From the NCBI GenBank assembly GCA_023253575.1, contig JALRGB010000704.1:1-13979 (forward strand): a stretch of DNA of 13,979 nt, given 5' to 3'. Shown here one piece after another: positions 6,046-11,908 of the stretch (the first letter of the stretch is position 1; every line of letters starts with the position of its first letter). The stretch is from Verrucomicrobiales bacterium. Its GTDB lineage: Bacteria > Verrucomicrobiota > Verrucomicrobiia > Verrucomicrobiales > V1-33. Made by a program: the position numbers and the translations under genes. The notes beneath the pieces were generated by a model, which worked only from the letters and a program-made list of their open reading frames with translations, searched no databases and was not told the DNA's origin.

Positions 6046-6504
6046 ATGCATCAGTTCAGCCCCTCACGACGACCCTCCCGCCGCCCATCGCGAGCTGCTT
6101 TCACACTCATCGAGATCGTGCTCGTCATCACCATCATCGCCGTCCTCGGAGCTGCTACTATCTATCTGATCAAGGGAAATGTCGATGTCGCCAAAGAAAC
6201 ACGCGTCGAATCAGATATCAAAAACATCACCACTCAGCTCAAAGTCTACGAAGCGCGTAATCTGCAGCCGCCGACCCACGAACAAGGACTGACCGCCCTC
6301 GTCACCAAACCGTCCATCGAGCCCGTCCCCGAACGCTGGACCCAACTGCTGGAAGAAGTGCCCAAAGACGCCTGGAATCGCGAATTCCAGTACCAATACC
6401 CGGCCAAACGCAGCAAAGCTGACTACGACGTATTTTCTCTCGGACGTGATGGTGTGGAAAGTGCCGATGACATCGGCAATTGGAAAACCGCTCGTGCCGA
6501 GTAG
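6046..6504 (+). CDS. gspG: Type II secretion major pseudopilin GspG
   Basis: Major pseudopilin, the main subunit of the periplasmic pseudopilus that pushes substrates through the secretin. The 152-residue precursor has an Arg/Ser/Pro-rich leader, then the N-methylation/processing region AAFTLIEIVLVITIIAVLG (from residue 17) with Glu at +5 if cut before Phe19. The residue before Phe is Ala rather than the usual Gly. The mature domain carries the GspG signature KGNVDVAKETRVESDIKNI, and a C-terminal segment FSLGRDGVESADDIGNW, corresponding to the calcium-binding loop ending in DIxNW. Length is normal. It is the first gene of a plus-strand gsp operon; gspH follows within about 20-35 nt. No strong Shine-Dalgarno precedes the ATG. 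Confidence 0.95.
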   Translation: MHQFSPSRRPSRRPSRAAFTLIEIVLVITIIAVLGAATIYLIKGNVDVAKETRVESDIKNITTQLKVYEARNLQPPTHEQGLTALVTKPSIEPVPERWTQLLEEVPKDAWNREFQYQYPAKRSKADYDVFSLGRDGVESADDIGNWKTARAE

Positions 6505-6538
6505 CACTGGCATCCCTTTCATGTTCAGGCACAGGCAT

Positions 6539-7225
6539 ATGGATCCGCTTCGCGGCTCCCGCGAAGGGGCGTTCACCCTTATCGAAATCGTGGTCGCCCT
6601 CACCATTATCGCCATCATTGCCGCCGTCGCCATCCCCACTCTCAAGGGGATAGGACGCGAAGAACGGGCCCGCGCTCCAATCGCCGCCCTCGCGTCACTC
6701 GTCCAAGAAGTCCGGGCTCGCGCCCTGCGCGAACGAAAACCCTACCAAATCGTTTTTGAAAAAACCGGTGTTCATGGCCTCGCCGATGGATTTCCCACGG
6801 CCAACCGCGAGGATTTTCTCAAAGCTCTGGACACGGCTCGCACCCCGCCACCCGGCCAAGAATTCGAACGGACAACCCCAGAAATCGCGGCCGTCGTCAC
6901 CGCTCCAGCCACCGTCGGCAACCAGACCACACCACCGCCGGCAGCCGCCACCACGTCCCCACCCCCGTACCGATGGGAGCCGCCTTGGAGCGTGAGCATC
7001 ACCCTCGAGGACCGGGCCGAATGCGAAGTCCTCCTCTGGGGCGATGGCGAATGGGACCTGCTGGAAGGAGAGGATCTGCGCCGCTGGGTTTTCCAGCCCT
7101 CCGGTCTGGCCAGTCCCATCAGCGTGCGAATACGCACCCGCGCCGTCGAAATCGAGGCCACTTTTGACGCGCTCACTGGCGAGATCGTACGCGAACGGAT
7201 CGATTTCCTCGACCAAAAGCCATGA
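6539..7225 (+). CDS. gspH: Type II secretion minor pseudopilin GspH
   Basis: Minor pseudopilin. With the ATG at 6539 it has 228 residues and a 10-residue leader, then GAFTLIEIVVALTIIAIIAAVAIP, a class III prepilin signal. Cutting after Gly10 would put Glu at +6, and cutting after Ala11 would put it at +5, so the exact peptidase site is unclear. An ATG at 6521 is a possible longer start; the frame runs back to 6446 inside gspG, which would give an unlikely long leader. The GspH-like mid-part (LASLVQEVRARALRERKPYQIVF) is followed by a Pro/Thr/Ala-rich insertion around residues ~120-142, unusual for the family. It then ends in a beta-rich domain with an acidic GDGEWDLLEGED loop. Its stop overlaps the gspI start (ATGA). 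Confidence 0.85.
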   Translation: MDPLRGSREGAFTLIEIVVALTIIAIIAAVAIPTLKGIGREERARAPIAALASLVQEVRARALRERKPYQIVFEKTGVHGLADGFPTANREDFLKALDTARTPPPGQEFERTTPEIAAVVTAPATVGNQTTPPPAAATTSPPPYRWEPPWSVSITLEDRAECEVLLWGDGEWDLLEGEDLRRWVFQPSGLASPISVRIRTRAVEIEATFDALTGEIVRERIDFLDQKP

Positions 7226-7659
7226 CTTCCCACGGCCATCACCACGCTCCACGCCCGGCACCCCACCCCGGCGCCCGCGGCTACGTGCTGCTGGAAATCA
7301 TCGTCGCCCTCACCGTCTTTGCTGTAGTCGTCGGCGGCCTCGCTTCGGTGCTCCATGGCTCCCTTGATTCCGCCAACGCCCTACGCCGCACGGCGGCCAT
7401 CCGGCGAGGTATGGAAGCCGTCCTCATTGAGGCCCGCCTCCAGCCGAAACGCGAAGAAATGATTCTCACCGCCACCGACGAGGTCCTCGGCATGGAATAT
7501 CATTCGTCCCTCGAAGAACTGAAATGGACCAACCGCCGCGGCCAACCCGTGCGCGGCCTGTACGTCCTGCGCGTCGAAGCGCGAAACACGCGCGCTCCCG
7601 CCGCTGGCGGCTCGACCGAACCCACTGATTCCGCGGAGGTCTATGTTTACCGCCCCTGA
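7222..7659 (+). CDS. gspI: Type II secretion minor pseudopilin GspI
   Basis: A 145-residue minor pseudopilin; GspI, GspJ and GspK form the tip complex of the pseudopilus. The leader is His/Pro-rich (HGHHHAPRPAPHPGARG, residues ~4-20) and ends in a canonical Gly before YVLLEIIVALTVFAVVVGG, with Glu at +5. The mature part is short, as in GspI, and its N-terminal helix matches the family pattern of Leu-Leu-Glu-xx-VALTVFA. The start ATG overlaps the gspH TGA as ATGA, and the last 17 nt overlap gspJ, indicating translational coupling. No separate Shine-Dalgarno is seen. The GspI assignment rests on size, motif and position between H and J. Confidence 0.85.
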   Translation: MTSHGHHHAPRPAPHPGARGYVLLEIIVALTVFAVVVGGLASVLHGSLDSANALRRTAAIRRGMEAVLIEARLQPKREEMILTATDEVLGMEYHSSLEELKWTNRRGQPVRGLYVLRVEARNTRAPAAGGSTEPTDSAEVYVYRP

Positions 7660-8389
7660 CCATCCGCCCCGACGGCACCCGCAGTCCCGCGGCCTCACCT
7701 TGCTCGAGGTCGTGGTAGGCCTCGCCATCCTCGGCCTCATGGCCGGGGCCATCTACGCCATCGTCGCCGGGTCCATCGAGTCCGCCGTCACCCTGCAAAA
7801 CCTCCAGACCGAGGACCGCCGGGTCGAAACCTTTCTCAACCAGACCCGCCTCGCCCTCACCAGCCTGCCCGCCGGCGCCACTATCGAATTACGCCTGCTC
7901 GAGAATGAACCACTGCGTCAGGAATTCATCCTCCGGGGACTGCCCACTGCCTTCATTTGGGGCCAACGGTCGCGCTGGGAACAAGCCACCGTCACCCTCG
8001 CCCCCCAGCCACGGCCCGAAGAACGCCTCGCCAAAATGGCCCGCCCCTCCAGCCGCCTCGACCCCCGCGGCCAAAATGACATTCCCGCCCGGCGGTTCTC
8101 CCTAGCCCTCACCGTGCCCGACTTTTTCCGCACCGATGCCGATGGCGAACCACTCCCCGACAGCCCCGTCCAATCACGCCAAGGTCATCAACTGCTCCGA
8201 CCAGACCTCGAGGGCCGCTTCTGGATGGAATTGCTGCCCGAAATCGAACGCATCCAGTGGCGATTCTACGACCCGAGCCGCAAACAATGGCTCGAGAAAA
8301 TGCCCCCCGGCCGCCCACCCATGATCGAACTACAACTCACCCTGCCCGGTCGCAAAACCCCTCTCCGCGCCGTCTTCGGCACCGCCTAA
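7643..8389 (+). CDS. gspJ: Type II secretion minor pseudopilin GspJ
   Basis: A 248-residue minor pseudopilin. The leader ends SRG (Gly17), followed by LTLLEVVVGLAILGLMAGAIYAIV with Glu at +5, a textbook class III signal. The longer mature domain and the position between gspI and gspK fit GspJ; the C-terminal part (FWMELLPEIERIQWRFYDPSRKQWLEKMP) resembles the GspJ segment reporting on a line of beta-strands with W-x-x-F-Y. The ATG at 7643 overlaps gspI and has GGAGGT two bases upstream (7635-7640), supporting this start. Ten bases separate it from gspK. Confidence 0.85.
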   Translation: MFTAPDHPPRRHPQSRGLTLLEVVVGLAILGLMAGAIYAIVAGSIESAVTLQNLQTEDRRVETFLNQTRLALTSLPAGATIELRLLENEPLRQEFILRGLPTAFIWGQRSRWEQATVTLAPQPRPEERLAKMARPSSRLDPRGQNDIPARRFSLALTVPDFFRTDADGEPLPDSPVQSRQGHQLLRPDLEGRFWMELLPEIERIQWRFYDPSRKQWLEKMPPGRPPMIELQLTLPGRKTPLRAVFGTA

Positions 8390-8399
8390 ATCCTCCAGC

Positions 8400-9344
8400 A
8401 TGCTCACCCGCCACCCACTTCCCCCACCACCCAACCGCCGGTCCTTCCGGCGACCGGCCCAGCATGGCTCGTCCCTGCTGCTCGTGCTGTGGGCCATCAT
8501 GCTCATGTCGTTCGCTATCATCGGGTTGATCGAACACCTCGCCCGCGGCGTCGACGAATCGATTGAGGCCGAACAAGATTTTCGCGCCCGCCTCCTCATG
8601 CAGTCAGCCCGAGTCGTAGCCGAACACCCAGCCCTCGAACGCGGCGACCCACTACTCCACCGCCAAGTGACGTCCGCCAGCTCCTACGAGGTGCGGCAAT
8701 CAACCGAAGGCACCCGTCTCGCCATCAATCAACTGGGCGAAAACTGGGCGCAACGAAACTTCGCCCAAAGACTCTTCGAATCATGGGGAATGCCCAGCAC
8801 CGAAGCCCGTACCCTAGCCGATTCCATCGCCGACTGGATCGACGCCGACGACCGCCCGCGCCGCCAAGGCGCCGAACGCGACGTCTATACCGCCATGGAA
8901 CGCCCGGATTTCCCGTTCAACCGCCCGTTCCAAAACCTCAATGACCTCATGCTAGTCCACGGCGCCTCCGAAATGGATCGCCGACGACCCAACTGGCGCG
9001 AATCCATGACCCTCCACGGCGATGGCACCATCGACCTGCCCCTCGCCTCCAGTGAAATGCTCGCCGCCCTTTTCGACGTCACCCCGTCAGAAGTCAGCCG
9101 CTTCGTCCGCACACGACTCGGCCCGGACGGATTGGCCAACTCGCTGGATGACCCGTCCTACACCACTACCGCCCAAGTCCGCGCCCTACTCGACGTCCCG
9201 GAAATCAATTACCAAGCCGTCACCAGCCTACTCACCGTCAAACACCCCATCCGGCGCACCGAATGCCGGGCCCGCGCCGGCCGCTACGAACGACGCCTCA
9301 CCCTGCTCATCGGGCCGGGAATGAATACCATCCTCGACGAATAA
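8400..9344 (+). CDS. gspK: Type II secretion minor pseudopilin GspK
   Basis: A 314-residue protein, the largest pseudopilin, which caps the pseudopilus tip. The leader (to Gly23 of QHG) precedes SSLLLVLWAIMLMSFAIIGL. Unlike the other pseudopilins there is no Glu at +5, which is normal for GspK. The family's alpha-helical domain signatures are present: ARTLADSIADWIDADD (~140-155), PFQNLNDLMLVHG (near the middle), and a later LTVKHPIRRTECRARAG beta segment. The length is typical. It follows gspJ by 10 nt and is followed by gspL after a 20-nt gap. Product assignment is firm from these motifs together with the neighbourhood. Confidence 0.9.
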   Translation: MLTRHPLPPPPNRRSFRRPAQHGSSLLLVLWAIMLMSFAIIGLIEHLARGVDESIEAEQDFRARLLMQSARVVAEHPALERGDPLLHRQVTSASSYEVRQSTEGTRLAINQLGENWAQRNFAQRLFESWGMPSTEARTLADSIADWIDADDRPRRQGAERDVYTAMERPDFPFNRPFQNLNDLMLVHGASEMDRRRPNWRESMTLHGDGTIDLPLASSEMLAALFDVTPSEVSRFVRTRLGPDGLANSLDDPSYTTTAQVRALLDVPEINYQAVTSLLTVKHPIRRTECRARAGRYERRLTLLIGPGMNTILDE

Positions 9345-9364
9345 ACCACCCGCCACCGTCACCC

Positions 9365-10609
9365 ATGCTGCCATCCACGGCCCTCATCCTGCCCGCCGCC
9401 AAAACCCTCTGGGAAGTCTGGAAGGGAACCCGCAGCGGTACCGCCGAATGGCGCGGCCCGGCCGAGTCACCCGCCCGCGCCACCCTCGAAAGCGGATCCG
9501 TCGTCATCGGCCTGCCCGGACGGGCCTGCCGAACTTTCGCCTTCACCGTCCCCACCAACGACCCCACCCTTTTTCGCCAACTCGCCTTCGCCCAAGTCGA
9601 ACGACGCGGCCTCGCCGCCAGCACCCCGGAAGACACGTCGTTCATCTGCCACGTCCATGAAACGCGCCCAGGCCACTCCGTCCTGAGCGTCGACGTCGTC
9701 CTACCCGAAGGCGCCTCCCTCAGTCTGCCCGCACGCACCCGCGGGCTGCTGCCGGCCGTCCGCCTCTTTCCCCTGCCAGCAGGTCGGCTCGTTCTCATGG
9801 AGGAACAAGGACGGCTCGTCCTCTGCGCTGGCATCGACGGTCAACTTGTTCACAGTCAGGTCATCTCAAGTGTCGGCGGCCTCGACCACCACGCCGGCCA
9901 GGAACTCCGCGTCACCAGCCTCGCCCTCCAGCAACAAGGCCTCATGAGCGAGATCACCGGGGTCGAGCTCTGGGGCGATTTCCCGGCCGACGAGGTGGCC
10001 GCCCTCGCCCGCCAAGCCGGCCTGCCCGTGGAAATGCGCCCGCGCCCAGCCCCCGTGCTTCGCCGCGACCAACTCCGCGCCAGCACCGGCCTGCTCCCCG
10101 CTTCCATCCGCAACCGCGCCCGCGCCCGACGCCGTCGCCCACTGGGATGGATCGCCGCCGCCGCCGTCACCCTGCTCGGAGGCGCCGCCGCCTGGCAACA
10201 ACACTCCCAACTCGTCACCCTCGAAGCCACCGTCGTCCGCATGGAAAATGAAATCAATGCCGCCGCCAACCAGACCGGCCGCGCCGAAGGAGAACAATCA
10301 CGCCTGCGTACCGTGCAAGCCCAATGGGCCGCCCTCCGGCCAGCCCTCGAACCACGACGGTACCCACTCAGCCAATTGAATGCCGTCGCCCGCTGCCTCG
10401 GCCCCACCGCCGCCGTCCTTAAACGATTCGAGTCAAAACCCGATATCGTCGCCATCAGCGGCACCGCCCGCTCCGCCGGCGAAGCCTATACCCTCTACAA
10501 TTCCATCCGCACCGAACCCGAACTCGGACTGCTCAACTGGTCCATGGTCCAGCCTAACCTCTCAGATGACGGCACCGCCAGCTTCGAAATCACCGGAAAA
10601 CCACGATGA
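9365..10609 (+). CDS. gspL: Type II secretion inner-membrane platform protein GspL-like
   Basis: A 414-residue bitopic protein. The cytoplasmic N-terminal part (~1-255) is weakly conserved and probably takes the actin-like fold by which GspL holds the GspE ATPase. A basic stretch (RNRARARRRRP) precedes a single membrane segment (GWIAAAAVTLLGGAAAW, ~261-278). A predicted coiled coil (~283-315) and a periplasmic ferredoxin-like domain ending in ISGTARSAGEAYTLYNSIR follow, as in GspL/PilN. The chosen ATG at 9365 gives a protein-like N-terminus. The frame runs back to an ATG at 9263 inside gspK, but that extension is Pro/Arg/His-rich out-of-frame gspK sequence. The stop overlaps gspM (ATGA). Assignment rests on topology and operon order more than on sequence identity. 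Confidence 0.78.
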   Translation: MLPSTALILPAAKTLWEVWKGTRSGTAEWRGPAESPARATLESGSVVIGLPGRACRTFAFTVPTNDPTLFRQLAFAQVERRGLAASTPEDTSFICHVHETRPGHSVLSVDVVLPEGASLSLPARTRGLLPAVRLFPLPAGRLVLMEEQGRLVLCAGIDGQLVHSQVISSVGGLDHHAGQELRVTSLALQQQGLMSEITGVELWGDFPADEVAALARQAGLPVEMRPRPAPVLRRDQLRASTGLLPASIRNRARARRRRPLGWIAAAAVTLLGGAAAWQQHSQLVTLEATVVRMENEINAAANQTGRAEGEQSRLRTVQAQWAALRPALEPRRYPLSQLNAVARCLGPTAAVLKRFESKPDIVAISGTARSAGEAYTLYNSIRTEPELGLLNWSMVQPNLSDDGTASFEITGKPR

Positions 10610-11133
10610 AACGACCCCTGACCACATCCGAGAAAATCCTGCTGACCGCCTGCCTCACCCTCGTCAGTACCCTCGCCATCGCGTTTTTTATACGCGACCA
10701 CCGCCTCCGCACCAGCGCCGCCAGAAAACGAATCGATGCCCTCCAGCCGGAAAATCTCGCCACCCAAGCGTCACTGGCCGATGCCCCGTTCTGGGAAGAA
10801 CGTCTCGCCTGGTTGGAAAAAACCATGCCGAAAAAAGACGATACCGGCACCGCTCATAGCCAGTTCCTCGAATCCCTCCGCGACAGCGCCCGCGAACGCG
10901 GCCTGACCGTCGGACGCCCCGTCCTGCTTAAACCAGAATCCACCCCACACTACCACGACCTCGCCGTCACCCTGCAAATCACCGGTCCCGACCAGTCGGT
11001 CTACCGATGGCTCGCCGAACTGCAGTCACCCGAAAAATTCCACCGCATCAAATACCTGCTGCTCACCACCCAGAACGGCCCAGCTCCGCGCATGACCGGA
11101 ACCGTCACCATCTCCCGCCTCTTTCAACCATGA
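10606..11133 (+). CDS. gspM: Type II secretion platform protein GspM-like
   Basis: A 175-residue bitopic protein with a short cytoplasmic start (MKRPLTTSEK), one membrane segment (ILLTACLTLVSTLAIAFFI, ~11-29), a helical linker and a C-terminal ferredoxin-like domain (DLAVTLQITGPDQSVYRWLAEL, then VTISRLF), the arrangement of GspM/PilO. GspM pairs with GspL in the inner-membrane platform. The ATG overlaps the gspL stop (ATGA), and the next gene starts in the same manner, so translation is probably coupled. The sequence is divergent, as is usual for GspM; position after gspL is the strongest support. Confidence 0.78.
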   Translation: MKRPLTTSEKILLTACLTLVSTLAIAFFIRDHRLRTSAARKRIDALQPENLATQASLADAPFWEERLAWLEKTMPKKDDTGTAHSQFLESLRDSARERGLTVGRPVLLKPESTPHYHDLAVTLQITGPDQSVYRWLAELQSPEKFHRIKYLLLTTQNGPAPRMTGTVTISRLFQP

Positions 11134-11861
11134 TCCCACGGCCGCTCCTCAGATCACCCCTTCGTCAAGCCGCCACCTGGTCGCTCGCCGCCACCGTCGC
11201 TCACCTCCCCGTCAACGCCCAAGAACAAACCCAGTCCGCCATCCCCCCAACCGTCAGCGCCGCCAACTATACCGACCTGCTCGAACGCCCGCCGTTCCGC
11301 CGCTTGCTCAGCCTGTCCGAATCACTCGTGCTCTCAGGCGTAGCTACCCTCGGCTCGAAAAAATTAGTCACCATCTGGAACCGCGCCACCAGCGAGTCGC
11401 TCGTCGTCACCAGCAGCCCGAACCCCCAAGGATGGCGCCTCGCCGAATTGGTCGAAAGCACCGACCTGCGCCACGTCACCGCCACCATCGAGGTCGGAAG
11501 TCAACAAGTCACCCTGCGCTTCGACCCCGAACGCCTCGCCCCACCCAAACTCGATAATACCTCGAAACCAGCCAAACGCCGCGAGGAAAGCGTCGTCGTC
11601 GAAGCCATGCTCCGGTCACTCGACCCCGCCGCCGCTCGCCAATTCGAAACCCTGCCCGCCGCCCCCCAAGAATCATTCCGCAAATCACTGGCCGACTTCC
11701 TCTCGACCTACCCCACCGCACCCGATTCCAGACGTCTCGCCTTCGTGCGCCAAGCCCTCGAAGAAGCCGGTGAAGCCGCCCCCACCGAAGAAATTCCCGC
11801 CAGCACGCCCGCCCCGTCCGACACGGCCGCTCCCACACCCCCCGCGGCCCCCGGGCCATAA
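11130..11861 (+). CDS. Periplasmic GspC/HR-domain-like protein of the secretion operon
   Basis: A 243-residue exported protein lying between gspM and gspD. The N-terminus has a signal-like segment (RQAATWSLAATVAHLPVNA, cleavage probably after VNA). The next ~90 residues (RPPFRRLLSLSESLVLSGVATLG, then LVTIWNRATSESLVV, GWRLAELVESTDLRHVTATIEV, VTLRF) follow the pattern of the GspC homology region: a RPxF start, a GV strand, a W-x-L motif and a ligand-strand repeat. GspC links the inner-membrane platform to the secretin's N0 domain. The usual transmembrane anchor is replaced by what looks like a cleavable signal, and the C-terminus is a Pro/Ala/Thr-rich tail rather than a PDZ domain. The start ATG overlaps the gspM stop. 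Similarity to GspC is by eye only; it could instead be a lineage-specific accessory protein. Confidence 0.6.
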   Translation: MIPRPLLRSPLRQAATWSLAATVAHLPVNAQEQTQSAIPPTVSAANYTDLLERPPFRRLLSLSESLVLSGVATLGSKKLVTIWNRATSESLVVTSSPNPQGWRLAELVESTDLRHVTATIEVGSQQVTLRFDPERLAPPKLDNTSKPAKRREESVVVEAMLRSLDPAAARQFETLPAAPQESFRKSLADFLSTYPTAPDSRRLAFVRQALEEAGEAAPTEEIPASTPAPSDTAAPTPPAAPGP

Positions 11862-11908
11862 CCCTCCGCCACCCCCGCATCTCCACTCCTCGCCCCGGTT
11901 TTTGTCCC

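Noticed and set aside
9263..9364. N-terminal extension of GspL inside gspK
   Set aside because: The peptide is gspK read in another frame and is Pro/Arg/His-rich. The ATG at 9365 just after the gspK stop is more natural.
9307..10464. Long antisense open frames opposite gspL
   Set aside because: They arise from the high-GC third-position pattern of gspL and encode Arg/Ala/Gly-rich peptides without domains.
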